NCBI GenBank assembly: GCA_049604415.1
Contig: JBMYTN010000005.1
Coordinates: 83,512 to 147,511, forward strand
Origin: JBMYTN01 sp049604415
Lineage (GTDB): Bacteria > Pseudomonadota > Alphaproteobacteria > Rhodospirillales > Rhodospirillaceae
Length of the DNA stretch: 64,000 nt
Reading direction: 5' to 3'
Part shown: positions 52,079 through 60,495 of the stretch, one piece after another
Position numbering within the stretch: the stretch's first letter is position 1
How the letters are laid out: each line of letters begins with the position of its first letter
Translations under genes and position numbers: made by a program
Notes under the pieces: model-generated
The model's input: the letters and a program-made list of their open reading frames with translations, nothing else
Told to the model about the DNA's origin: nothing
The model's database searches: none

Positions 52079-53446
52079 ATGCCCACAGAAATCCTGATGC
52101 CAGCCCTGTCCCCAACCATGGAGGAAGGCACCCTGGCAAAATGGCTGAAAAGCGAAGGCGACACCGTCTCCGCCGGGGACGTCATCGCCGAAATCGAAAC
52201 CGACAAAGCCACCATGGAATTCGAAGCCGTTGATGAAGGCATCCTCGGCAAGATCCTGATCACAGCGGGCAGCCAAGGGGTCAAGGTCAACACCCCCATC
52301 GGCGTCCTGCTCGAAGAGGGCGAAGCCGCCGACAGCCTGACCGGCTATGCCCCGGAAGGAGCGGGGCAGGTTGTCATCGAAGCCCCAGCCAGCGCTCCGG
52401 CCGTCCCGGCAGCCCCCGCACCTGCTGTCGAACCCGCGACCTCCGATCCGGAAGCAGGCTACGAAACCCGCACCATGACCGTCCGCGAAGCCCTGCGCGA
52501 TGCCATTGCCGAGGAAATGCGCGCCGATGGGGGCGTGTTCCTGATGGGCGAGGAGGTCGGCCAATATCAAGGTGCCTATAAAATCTCCCAAGGCTTGCTC
52601 GATGAATTCGGCGACAAGCGGGTCATCGACACCCCGATCACCGAAATGGGCTTTGCTGGCCTTGGGGTTGGGGCCGCCTTTGCCGGTCTGAAACCCATTG
52701 TCGAGTTCATGACCTTTAACTTCTCCATGCAAGCCATTGACCAGGTTCTGAATTCTGCCGCCAAAACCCTCTATATGTCCGGCGGTCAGATGGGTTGTCC
52801 CATTGTGTTTCGCGGCCCCAATGGCGCTGCCGCCCGGGTCGCCGCCCAGCACTCCCAATGCTTTGCCTCCTGGTATGCCCATTGCCCGGGCCTGAAAGTG
52901 GTTTCCCCTTGGTCCGCCGCCGACGCCAAGGGCCTGCTTAAGGCCGCCATCCGCGATCCCAACCCGGTGGTGGTGTTGGAAAACGAGATCCTCTATGGCC
53001 AAAGCTTCGAGGCCCCGGACTCGCCCGACTTCGTCCTGCCCATCGGCAAAGCCAAAATCGAGCGCGCTGGCACCGATTGCACCGTTGTCGCCTATTCCCG
53101 CATGGTCGGCGTCGCCCTGGAGGCCGCAGAAGCCCTGGCCGAACAGGGCATCTCCTGCGAGGTGATCAATTTGCGCTCGCTCCGCCCACTAGACACCGCG
53201 ACCATCTTGGCCTCGGTGCAAAAGACCAATCGCTGCGTGACCGTCGAGGAAGGTTGGCCAGTCGCCGGGATGGGCGCAGAAATCGGCTATCTGATCATGG
53301 AGCAAGCCTTTGACTGGCTCGACGCCCCGGTCCGCCGGGTCACCGGAGCCGATGTCCCGATGCCCTATGCCGCCAATCTGGAAAAGCTCGCTCTGCCGCA
53401 ATCCGATACCGTCCAAGACGCCATCAAAGCCACCTGCTACGCCTAA
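52079..53446 (+). CDS. pdhB: Pyruvate dehydrogenase E1 component, beta subunit, with N-terminal lipoyl domain
   Basis: E1-beta, 455 residues. Residues 1-76 are a lipoyl domain (lipoylation Lys43 in ETDKATME), a fusion found in many alphaproteobacteria; an Ala/Pro linker leads to the transketolase-like E1-beta domain (about 135-455) with FLMGEEVGQYQGAYKI and the C-terminal swivel domain. The lipoyl domain is nearly the same as that of PdhC at DNA level, and the 55-base leader before the ATG is also repeated before pdhC. It forms the alpha2beta2 E1 with PdhA. Confidence 0.96.
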   Translation: MPTEILMPALSPTMEEGTLAKWLKSEGDTVSAGDVIAEIETDKATMEFEAVDEGILGKILITAGSQGVKVNTPIGVLLEEGEAADSLTGYAPEGAGQVVIEAPASAPAVPAAPAPAVEPATSDPEAGYETRTMTVREALRDAIAEEMRADGGVFLMGEEVGQYQGAYKISQGLLDEFGDKRVIDTPITEMGFAGLGVGAAFAGLKPIVEFMTFNFSMQAIDQVLNSAAKTLYMSGGQMGCPIVFRGPNGAAARVAAQHSQCFASWYAHCPGLKVVSPWSAADAKGLLKAAIRDPNPVVVLENEILYGQSFEAPDSPDFVLPIGKAKIERAGTDCTVVAYSRMVGVALEAAEALAEQGISCEVINLRSLRPLDTATILASVQKTNRCVTVEEGWPVAGMGAEIGYLIMEQAFDWLDAPVRRVTGADVPMPYAANLEKLALPQSDTVQDAIKATCYA

Positions 53447-53452
53447 ACTCAG

Positions 53453-53500
53453 CCCCATGCGGTCCCATGCGGGACCAGCCATATGCTTCCCAGCAGGGGG
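53453..53500. repeat. 37-bp palindromic repeat, one expanded copy
   Basis: Starting 6 bases after the pdhB stop: CCCCATGCGGTCCCATGCGGGACC...TATGCTTCCCAGCAGGGG. The left arm is duplicated, giving about 48 bases. It stands between pdhB and pdhC as the two copies at 51930 stand between pdhA and pdhB. Confidence 0.75.
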
Positions 53501-53555
53501 AATGACGTGCGGACCAAACCGTCAGGCGCAAAAAGACTTTAGAGGAACGATCGAG
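53501..53555 (+). repeat. Duplicated leader of pdhC (copy of 52024-52078)
   Basis: The 55 bases before pdhC match the 55 bases before pdhB at about 45 positions by my count, including GTGCGGACCAA, GGCGCAAAAAGAC and the ribosome site TTAGAGGAACGA. With the near-identical lipoyl coding regions, this shows that leader and lipoyl domain were copied as one block. Confidence 0.8.
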
Positions 53556-54872
53556 ATGCCAACCGAAATCCTCATGCCAGCCCTCTCCCCAACCATGGAA
53601 GAAGGCACCCTGGCAAAATGGCTGAAAACCGAAGGGGACAGTGTCTCCGCTGGAGACGTCATCGCCGAAATCGAAACCGACAAAGCCACCATGGAATTCG
53701 AAGCCGTGGACGAGGGGACTCTGGGCAGAATCCTGATCAATGCCGGAACCGCCGGGGTCAAGGTCAACACCCCCATTGGCTTGCTCCTGGAAGAAGGCGA
53801 AGCGGCGTCCGCCCTGGACGGATATTCGGCAGGGGGAGGAGGCGGAGGCGCAGTGCCGTCCAATTCTGATCCAGCGCCAGTGTCAGCGCCTACTCCCGTA
53901 TCATCCACGCCTGCCATTGCAGTTCCCACCGCCAAATCGGCGTCCGGTGCCCGGATTTTTGTCAGCCCCCTGGCCAAACGCATGGCGGCCCAAGAGGGTA
54001 TCGACCTCAGCCTGCTCCAAGGCTCCGGTCCCCATGGTCGCATCATCAAGCGCGATATCGAAGACGCCATCGCCGCCGGAACCGGCAAAGCCGCAGCCGT
54101 CGCAGCGGCACCATCCCCAGCGACGGCGGCTCCTGGGGCTGCGGCGTCGCCCGCAGCGCCCACACCGGAAATCACGGCACCGCATACGGCCCTGCCCAAT
54201 TCCACCATGCGCAAGGTTATCGCCAAACGGCTGACCGAGGCCAAACAAACCATCCCGCATTTCTATTTGACCATTGATTGCGAACTCGATGCCCTGTTGG
54301 CCCTGCGCAAGGAGCTGAACAGCAAGGCAGAGGCCCGGGGCAGTGGGGTGAAGCTCTCGGTCAACGATCTGATCATCAAAGCCTCCGCCCTGGCGCTGCG
54401 CCAAGTCCCGGACGCCAATGCCTCTTGGACCGAAGAGGCGATCTTGCTCTATCAGGACGTCGACATCTCCGTGGCGGTGGCCACAGAAGGCGGGCTGATC
54501 ACCCCGATCATTTTCAAAGCCGACCAAAAGGGCTTGGGCACCATTTCTTCTGAGATGAAAGACCTCGCCGCCAAGGCCCGGGACGGCAAACTCCAGCCCC
54601 ATGAGTTCCAGGGCGGCGGCTTCACCATCTCCAATCTCGGCATGTTTGGCGTCAAACAGTTCGAGGCGATCATCAATCCGCCCCAAGGCTGCATCCTGGC
54701 CGTTGGGGCCGGAGAGCAGCGCCCAGTGGTCAAGGACGGCGCTTTGGCCGTGGCCACCGTGATGTCCTGTAGCCTTTCGGTGGATCATCGGGTGGTCGAT
54801 GGCGCGGTCGGAGCCCAATTCCTCGCCACCTTCAAAGCCCTGATCGAAGATCCGATCACTATGATGCTCTAG
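53556..54872 (+). CDS. pdhC: Pyruvate dehydrogenase E2 component (dihydrolipoamide acetyltransferase)
   Basis: E2 core, 438 residues. One lipoyl domain (1-76, Lys43), an Ala/Pro/Gly-rich linker, a peripheral-subunit-binding domain (about 133-170, IFVSPLAKRMA...GSGPHGRIIKRDIE) and the catalytic domain (about 205-438) with SVDHRVVDG (His411, Asp415). The ATG at 53556 is set by the MPTEILMPALSP start and the GAGGAACGA ribosome site. Having only one lipoyl domain on E2 is balanced by the extra one on PdhB. Confidence 0.97.
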   Translation: MPTEILMPALSPTMEEGTLAKWLKTEGDSVSAGDVIAEIETDKATMEFEAVDEGTLGRILINAGTAGVKVNTPIGLLLEEGEAASALDGYSAGGGGGGAVPSNSDPAPVSAPTPVSSTPAIAVPTAKSASGARIFVSPLAKRMAAQEGIDLSLLQGSGPHGRIIKRDIEDAIAAGTGKAAAVAAAPSPATAAPGAAASPAAPTPEITAPHTALPNSTMRKVIAKRLTEAKQTIPHFYLTIDCELDALLALRKELNSKAEARGSGVKLSVNDLIIKASALALRQVPDANASWTEEAILLYQDVDISVAVATEGGLITPIIFKADQKGLGTISSEMKDLAAKARDGKLQPHEFQGGGFTISNLGMFGVKQFEAIINPPQGCILAVGAGEQRPVVKDGALAVATVMSCSLSVDHRVVDGAVGAQFLATFKALIEDPITMML

Positions 54873-54925
54873 AGCCATAGTCGGCGGGAAATCTACGAAA
54901 AGTTAAAAAGGAAGGACGCCCAACA

Positions 54926-56347
54926 ATGGCTGAGACCTCCTATGATGTTGTTGTGCTCGGCTCCGGGCCGGGCGGTTATGTGGCAGCGATCCGAGCCGCG
55001 CAATTGGGACTAAAAACCGCCGTCGTCGAGCGGGAGCATTTGGGCGGCATTTGCCTGAATTGGGGCTGCATCCCGACCAAAGCCCTGCTGCGCAGTGCCG
55101 AAGTGTTCCGCAATATCAAACATGCCAAGGCCTATGGCCTGTCGGTCTCCGGTGCCTCGGTGGATTTACCCGCCGTGGTCAAACGCTCCCGGGCCGTGGC
55201 CGCCCAGCTCAATGGAGGGGTTGGTCATTTGCTGAAAAAGAACAAAGTCACGGTTTATGACGGCCAAGGCAGTCTGGCGAAGCTGAAGCCGGGTGGTGGG
55301 GCGAAGATTGCCGTCATGGCACCCGATCACAAACCGGTCGCAACTCTGGATGCCAAGAATGTCATCCTGGCCACCGGAGCCCGGGCGCGGACCCTGCCGG
55401 GGTTGGAGCCCGACGGCAAGCTGATTTGGACCTATAAGACCGCCATGGTGCCCGAAACCATGCCGAAATCCTTGCTGGTGGTCGGATCCGGGGCCATTGG
55501 GATCGAATTTGCGAGCTTTTACCTGGATTGCGGCGTTGATGTCACCGTGGTGGAGGTCATGGACCGGGTTTTACCGGTCGAGGATGCCGATATCAGTACC
55601 TTCGCCCGCAAATCCTTTGAAAAACAAGGCATGAAAATCCGCACCGGAACCACAGTGGAGGCCCTAAGCAAACAGGCCGATACGGTCACTGCGACCGTGA
55701 AAGGCGCGGATGGCAAGCAAGAGCAGGTCACCGTGGATCGGGTGATCCTGGCGGTGGGCATCGTCGGCAATGTCGAGGGCCTTGGACTGGAAGGCACCAA
55801 GATCCAGGTCGAAAAGTCCCATATCGTCACAGATCCGCTTTGCGGCACGGGCGAGCCCGGGATCTATGCCATTGGTGATCTGACCGGTCCGCCTTGGTTG
55901 GCCCATAAAGCCAGCCATGAAGGCGTTTTGGTGGCGGAAAAAATCGCCGGAAAGACGGATCTGCATCCGATCGATCCGGATCGCATCCCCGGCTGTACCT
56001 ATTGCCATCCTCAAGTTGCATCGGTGGGCTTAACCGAGGAAGAGGCGAAAAAGCGTGGCCATGAGATCAAGGTTGGCCGCTTCCCCTTCATCGGCAATGG
56101 CAAAGCCATCGCATTGGGCGAACCCGAAGGCTTGATCAAAACCGTGTTCGATGCCAAAACCGGGGAACTGCTCGGCGCGCATATGGTCGGAGCCGAAGTG
56201 ACGGAGCTGATCCAGGGCTATTCAATTGCCCAGACCCTGGAAACCACCGAAGAAGACCTGATGCACACAGTCTTCCCGCATCCGACCTTGTCCGAGATGA
56301 TGCATGAATCCGTACTAGACGCCTATGGCCGCGCGATCCATTTCTAG
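54926..56347 (+). CDS. lpd: Dihydrolipoyl dehydrogenase (E3)
   Basis: Flavoprotein of 473 residues that reoxidises dihydrolipoamide with NAD. VVVLGSGPGGYVAA is the FAD loop, GGICLNWGCIPTKA carries the redox disulfide Cys43-Cys48, VVGSGAIGIEFA the NAD site and FPHPTLSEMMHE the C-terminal His-Glu pair. It follows pdhC by 53 bases in the same operon, with a purine-rich AAAAAGGAAGGA before the ATG. Confidence 0.98.
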   Translation: MAETSYDVVVLGSGPGGYVAAIRAAQLGLKTAVVEREHLGGICLNWGCIPTKALLRSAEVFRNIKHAKAYGLSVSGASVDLPAVVKRSRAVAAQLNGGVGHLLKKNKVTVYDGQGSLAKLKPGGGAKIAVMAPDHKPVATLDAKNVILATGARARTLPGLEPDGKLIWTYKTAMVPETMPKSLLVVGSGAIGIEFASFYLDCGVDVTVVEVMDRVLPVEDADISTFARKSFEKQGMKIRTGTTVEALSKQADTVTATVKGADGKQEQVTVDRVILAVGIVGNVEGLGLEGTKIQVEKSHIVTDPLCGTGEPGIYAIGDLTGPPWLAHKASHEGVLVAEKIAGKTDLHPIDPDRIPGCTYCHPQVASVGLTEEEAKKRGHEIKVGRFPFIGNGKAIALGEPEGLIKTVFDAKTGELLGAHMVGAEVTELIQGYSIAQTLETTEEDLMHTVFPHPTLSEMMHESVLDAYGRAIHF

Positions 56348-56407
56348 GAGAGACGTTGCCGCAGCCGGACCCAGTGGTGGGCTGGCAGGGCAGGGGAGAG
56401 CAAGAAG

Positions 56408-57385
56408 ATGAATGACCCCGTGATGGACAAGCCGAAGGCGGCTGCCAAAGCACCGACCTTGAATGATGGCCGCTTGCGTCACCCGGAAAAGGCGCATAAG
56501 CCGGATAAACCCAGCCCGCGCAAACCGAGTTGGATCCGGGTTAAAGCTCCGGTGTCCGGCGAGGCCGCCGAAATCCGCAAGCTGATGCGGGCAGGCAATC
56601 TGCACACGGTCTGTGAAGAGGCAGCTTGCCCGAATATCGGTGAGTGTTGGAAGCGTCGCCATGCCACCTTCATGATCCTAGGCGACATTTGCACCCGGGC
56701 CTGCGCCTTCTGCAATGTCGCCACCGGCAAGCCCCGTGCGGTCAACACCGAGGAGCCGCAAAAGCTGGCCGACAGCGTCTTGGCCATGGGCCTGCGCCAT
56801 GTGGTGATCACCTCGGTGGATCGCGATGACTTGGACGATGGCGGGGCTGGGCAGTTCGTCGAATGCATCGATCTGATCCGGGAGCGCGCGCCCAGTTGCT
56901 CCATCGAAGTGCTGACTCCGGATTTCCGCGATAAGCCTGGTGCCCTGGAGGCGGTCGCCGCCGCCGGGCCGGATGTGTTCAACCACAATCTGGAAACCGT
57001 GCCCCGGCTCTATCCGGCGATCAGACCCGGCGCGCGCTATTTCCACAGTCTGAAAATCCTGGAGCAGGCGAAAAAAATCCGGCCGGAAAACTTCACCAAA
57101 TCCGGCTTGATGGTCGGTTTGGGGGAGACAAAAGATGAAATCTTCCAGGTGATGGACGATATGCGCTCCGCCGGGGTGGACTTCATTACCATCGGACAAT
57201 ACCTTCAACCGACCCTGAAGCATGCCGCTGTGGAACGGTTTGTGCCGCCTGAAGAGTTCGAGGACTATGCCCGGACGGCAACGCGCAAAGGGTTTTTGAT
57301 GGTGTCCTCCTCGCCGCTGACCCGCTCATCGCACCATGCGGACGAGGATTTTGAAAAATTGCGGGCCGCTCGGGAGTCCGCTTAA
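56408..57385 (+). CDS. lipA: Lipoyl synthase
   Basis: Radical SAM enzyme of 325 residues that inserts the two sulfurs of lipoate on octanoylated proteins. Auxiliary cluster cysteines are Cys69, Cys74 and Cys80 (CEEAACPNIGEC) and the radical SAM motif is Cys95-Cys99-Cys102 (CTRACAFC); the C-terminal SSPLTRSSHHADED-type segment holds the Arg-Ser-Ser signature. It sits in the pdh operon and makes the cofactor that PdhB and PdhC need. Confidence 0.97.
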   Translation: MNDPVMDKPKAAAKAPTLNDGRLRHPEKAHKPDKPSPRKPSWIRVKAPVSGEAAEIRKLMRAGNLHTVCEEAACPNIGECWKRRHATFMILGDICTRACAFCNVATGKPRAVNTEEPQKLADSVLAMGLRHVVITSVDRDDLDDGGAGQFVECIDLIRERAPSCSIEVLTPDFRDKPGALEAVAAAGPDVFNHNLETVPRLYPAIRPGARYFHSLKILEQAKKIRPENFTKSGLMVGLGETKDEIFQVMDDMRSAGVDFITIGQYLQPTLKHAAVERFVPPEEFEDYARTATRKGFLMVSSSPLTRSSHHADEDFEKLRAARESA

Positions 57386-57444
57386 CGGCTCGCCCGGTAA
57401 GCCCGAAGCCCCCCGAACCGGTTCTAGCCAGGAAGTCGTTGCCG

Positions 57445-57876
57445 ATGCCAACCCATGCCGAAAAGCGCCCCATGCCCTATACGCCGGAGCAGCTTTTCGA
57501 TTTGGTTGCTGATATCGAACGATACCCGGAATTCCTGCCTTGGTGCATTGGGGCGCGAATCAACAAACGTGAAGAGGATAAAATTTGGGCCGATTTGATC
57601 ATCGGCTTCAAAATGGTCCGCGAGCGCTTCACCAGCCGCGTCGAACTGACGCCAAAAACCCGGATTGATGTCACCTATAGTGATGGTCCGTTCCGCTATC
57701 TCAACAACCACTGGGTTTTCGTTCCCGATGGCAATGGCGGCACGGTGATTGATTTCTATGTCGATTTTGAATTCAAGAACGCCATTTTGCGCAAAATCAT
57801 GGGCGCTTTGTTTGAAGAAGCAGTGCGGTTGATGGTTGGGGCCTTCGAAAAGCGCGCCAAAGCCCTTTACGGCTAG
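57445..57876 (+). CDS. COQ10-like ubiquinone-binding START-fold protein
   Basis: A 143-residue SRPBCC-fold protein of the COQ10/RatA family. YTPEQLFDLVADIERYPEFLPWC is split across its N-terminal helix and first strands, with YLNNHWVFVP and the long C-terminal helix FEEAVRLMVGAFEKRAKALYG (last part). Family members bind ubiquinone and help respiratory function. ATG at 57445 has AGGAAG nine bases upstream. It follows lipA, as in many alphaproteobacteria. Confidence 0.9.
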   Translation: MPTHAEKRPMPYTPEQLFDLVADIERYPEFLPWCIGARINKREEDKIWADLIIGFKMVRERFTSRVELTPKTRIDVTYSDGPFRYLNNHWVFVPDGNGGTVIDFYVDFEFKNAILRKIMGALFEEAVRLMVGAFEKRAKALYG

Positions 57877-57881
57877 TCCCC

Positions 57882-59144
57882 ATGGCCTCTGAAGCGCATT
57901 CAGAGGATCCTGAGGCGCTTTGGCGCCAGGCAGAGGCGCATTTGGCCCAGGCTGAACCCCGCTTGGCCCTGCCTTTGGCCCGCAAAGTCGCCCAACTGGC
58001 CCCAGATCACGATCATGCCCATCGGTTTTTGGCCGGTTTTGCCAATAGTCGGGGGGATCGGGAGGTCGGGCAAGGCCTGATGCGGCGATTCTACGCCCGG
58101 AACCCTTTGGGCCCATTACGGGGCACTTCGTCCCCGGGGCGGGCGCTGCTGCTGATCCTGCGGGGCTTTCACGACACTGAAGCCAAATTGCTCAAATCCC
58201 GAGAGACCGGCGACTATGCGGTCATTGAGCGCGGCGGCCATTTCACCACCACCTATTTGATGCAGGGGGCTGACCAACCCCGGCGAAGCTTTACCATCGC
58301 TCAAGAAAACCTGCTGCAGCCCAATGTGGTTCCGCCCCACGGCCTGATGCTCAACAGCATTGCTGATCCGGATCTGGAGGCACCCTCCCTGGCCTGTCTG
58401 GAGCGTTATTTGGTCGACCACCCCAAGACGGTGGTCCTGAACAAGCCAGAGCGGGTGCGTTTGACCGCACGGGATCAGAATTATCAACGGTTCCGGGGTT
58501 GGAATGGGATCGAATTTCCGCCGACCTTTCGGGTGATGTTTCGGACTGTCGGCGCCGAGGCGGTGACCCAAACCATCGCCCATCTCGGTCTGCAGGGGCC
58601 TGTCATCCTCCGCCGTACCGGGACTCAAACCGGTCGCACCACCGTTTTGCTCCCCGATGCCCAGGCTGTTCGGACCCATGTCGAACAAAACCGTAATGGT
58701 GTTCTAGATGGTGAGTACTACCTGATTGCCTATCGGGAACACCGGGTTTTGGACGGTTTATTCCGCAAATTGCGGCTGTTTTGGATCAAAGATCGCTTTT
58801 TTCCCGTTGTTTGCCATTTGGACAGGGTCTGGAACGTCCATGGCGGCAATCGCAAGACCGTTATGCGCGACAATGAGGCTCTGATGGCCGAAGAAAAGCG
58901 CTTCTTGGCGTCCTGGCAGGACTATGTCGGCCCGGCCAATGTTGTGCGCTTGGAGCGGATCGCCGCTGAGGTCGATTTGGATTTCTGGTCGATTGATTTT
59001 ACCATTACGGATGCGGGCGATGTGCTGATCTATGAGCTCAACCCAGCTGTTCGGCACAGTTTCGACCATGGAAACAACTTTCCCTATAAGCTGCCCTATG
59101 ATTACGCCATCACCGAAGCTTTCACCAAAATGGTGTGGTGCTAA
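57882..59144 (+). CDS. TPR plus ATP-grasp domain protein, function unknown
   Basis: A 420-residue protein. The first 75 residues are helical and TPR-like (LPLARKVAQLAPDHDHAHRF). From about 150 to 420 it has the order of an ATP-grasp ligase: GPVILRRTGTQTGRTTVLL (nucleotide loop), EYYLIAYRE, RKLRLFWIKDRFFPVVCHL with WNVHGG, and DFWSIDFTITDAGDVLIYEL then NPA, the last supplying Asp, Glu and Asn metal ligands. Such enzymes join a carboxylate to an amine or hydroxyl and modify peptides in some natural-product clusters. It starts 5 bases after the COQ10-like gene but faces a small Cys-repeat protein and a GNAT gene. Substrate unknown. Confidence 0.7.
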   Translation: MASEAHSEDPEALWRQAEAHLAQAEPRLALPLARKVAQLAPDHDHAHRFLAGFANSRGDREVGQGLMRRFYARNPLGPLRGTSSPGRALLLILRGFHDTEAKLLKSRETGDYAVIERGGHFTTTYLMQGADQPRRSFTIAQENLLQPNVVPPHGLMLNSIADPDLEAPSLACLERYLVDHPKTVVLNKPERVRLTARDQNYQRFRGWNGIEFPPTFRVMFRTVGAEAVTQTIAHLGLQGPVILRRTGTQTGRTTVLLPDAQAVRTHVEQNRNGVLDGEYYLIAYREHRVLDGLFRKLRLFWIKDRFFPVVCHLDRVWNVHGGNRKTVMRDNEALMAEEKRFLASWQDYVGPANVVRLERIAAEVDLDFWSIDFTITDAGDVLIYELNPAVRHSFDHGNNFPYKLPYDYAITEAFTKMVWC

Positions 59145-59146
59145 GG

Positions 59147-59181
59147 AAAAAAAACGGAGCGACCAGATGGCCGCTCCGTTT
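59147..59181 (-). terminator. Terminator between the ATP-grasp and Cys-repeat genes
   Basis: AAACGGAGCG (59152-59161) pairs with CGCTCCGTTT (59172-59181). Read on the minus strand it ends in a run of eight T, so it terminates the dnaE2-GNAT-peptide strand; for the plus strand the tail is weak. Confidence 0.8.
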
Positions 59182-59202
59182 CGGAAAAAGCTTTATCGGT
59201 TG

Positions 59203-59568
59203 TTATTTTGAGACCAATCCGCAAGCGGTCATGCTGTGGGTGTGCGACATCGCTGCGGCACTCAGGCAATCATTGGACGGATCGAAGGTGTTGCTGAAAG
59301 CAATATGGGAGGCACTCACGCAGCCATAGGTCGGCGTGGTGCTCGCAGTTTCGGCAGCTGAAGGGCAGTCCCAATGGGGAAAGCTTTGGGCGGCTCCCGT
59401 CGCTGAAATGCAGGTGTAATACCGATTGGTGTTCAGTGTTTCAGCGGCACCATGGAGGGGTGCAGTTTCGCTCTTAAGCGCCTTCGTCTGGGCCAAATCT
59501 GCCGCGCCGACCAAAGCAAGCATGTCTTCGGACAAGGCGGTCGGGGCTGTGGTTTCGGAAAGGATCAT
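59203..59568 (-). CDS. Small protein with five regularly spaced Cys, candidate modified-peptide precursor
   Basis: A 121-residue protein I cannot place in a family. Residues 1-49 are soluble and leader-like (LSEDMLALVGAADLAQTKAL). Residues 50-121 hold five cysteines at 53, 68, 83, 101 and 116, spaced 15, 15, 18 and 15; four are followed by x-Ser-Ala (CISA, CPSA, CVSA, CLSA), so the segment is built from degenerate repeats rich in Ser, Thr and Ala. No signal peptide or membrane helix. The ATG at 59568 has AGGAG ten bases upstream; an ATG at 59595, 8 bases after the GNAT stop, is possible. Next to an ATP-grasp gene and a GNAT gene it could be a RiPP-type precursor; it could also be a metal-binding protein. 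Confidence 0.6.
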   Translation of the reverse strand: MILSETTAPTALSEDMLALVGAADLAQTKALKSETAPLHGAAETLNTNRYYTCISATGAAQSFPHWDCPSAAETASTTPTYGCVSASHIAFSNTFDPSNDCLSAAAMSHTHSMTACGLVSK

Positions 59569-59603
59569 GGGCGAAGCGCTCCTGTCTCGTGTCATGCAGG
59601 GGG

Positions 59604-60458
59604 TCAGGGGGGTGTTTTGTGATAGGTGGTGATGCGACCGATAATCTCCATGCCAAAGGCGCGACAAAGGCTCAGGGAGGCATGATTTGTTTCCGCAACG
59701 ACTGAAACGGTGCGTTCAAAGCAGAGATGTACCATGTGGTTAATCAGCCGGGTGGTCAATTCTTGGGCCAGCCCGGTGCCCCAATGGGCGCGGATGACCC
59801 CTAGGCGGGTGCAGCAAGGGGGCTCGGTGAGCCCTTCGATTTGCCCAATCAGCGCTCCGCTTTGATCCCGGGCCAGCAGCATGACATAGGATCCCCTGGC
59901 AAAGCGTCTGGTGACGATCTCTGCGGTGATCAGGCTGTCTGTGGTCCGCTGGCCATAAAGCCGGTTTTCCAGGGCTGCGATCTGTCCATCAAGCTTCTGA
60001 TCGCCGCCCTGATAGAGCTGGAAGGTGATGGCGGGGCCAAAATCGGTTTCTGGCCGTTTAGTCAGGGGACCGGCCATCTCCAAATCCACTTTTCCCGCCT
60101 CAAACCCTTGGGATGTCAAAGCATTGGCGGATTGTGGATGCCTGCTGGAGCTTCTGGCGGACAGGGCGAGGGATGCGGGGCCTCGGTGTTCCAGGCTGCT
60201 GATCAGCCGGGTGAACAGGCCTTGGCGTCGATGTTCGGGCAGCACATAGGCAAACAGATCCGCCCGGGCGGGATTGGTGGCCCGCAGGATCAAGGCAAAG
60301 CCTTGTTCCGGTATAATTTCGATATCAAAACAGGGTAGAGTTTGCCAGGGAACACCGAAGAAATCCTCTTGGTCCAAGCGTGGCGCTCGGGTTGCGATGG
60401 TCGTTATGGCCTCGGCCTGGGCTGGGCTGGGTTGGGTCGGTTCGCTTGGATAGGGCAT
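59604..60458 (-). CDS. Tandem GNAT-type N-acetyltransferase
   Basis: A 284-residue protein with two GNAT-like halves. In the first (about 25-135), YVLPEHRRQGLFTRLISSLE is the acetyl-CoA loop; in the second (about 145-280), LGVIRAHWGTGLAQELTTRL plays this role and ETNHASLSLCRAFGMEIIG is the C-terminal GNAT pattern. The acceptor is unknown. It lies 37 bases after dnaE2 and about 35 bases before the Cys-repeat protein on the same strand, so the three may be one transcript. Acetyltransferases accompany ATP-grasp enzymes in microviridin clusters, which gives one possible link. Confidence 0.75.
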   Translation of the reverse strand: MPYPSEPTQPSPAQAEAITTIATRAPRLDQEDFFGVPWQTLPCFDIEIIPEQGFALILRATNPARADLFAYVLPEHRRQGLFTRLISSLEHRGPASLALSARSSSRHPQSANALTSQGFEAGKVDLEMAGPLTKRPETDFGPAITFQLYQGGDQKLDGQIAALENRLYGQRTTDSLITAEIVTRRFARGSYVMLLARDQSGALIGQIEGLTEPPCCTRLGVIRAHWGTGLAQELTTRLINHMVHLCFERTVSVVAETNHASLSLCRAFGMEIIGRITTYHKTPP

Positions 60459-60495
60459 GGGTGGAATGTGGGCGGCTTGTCGGGGGGATCAATTG

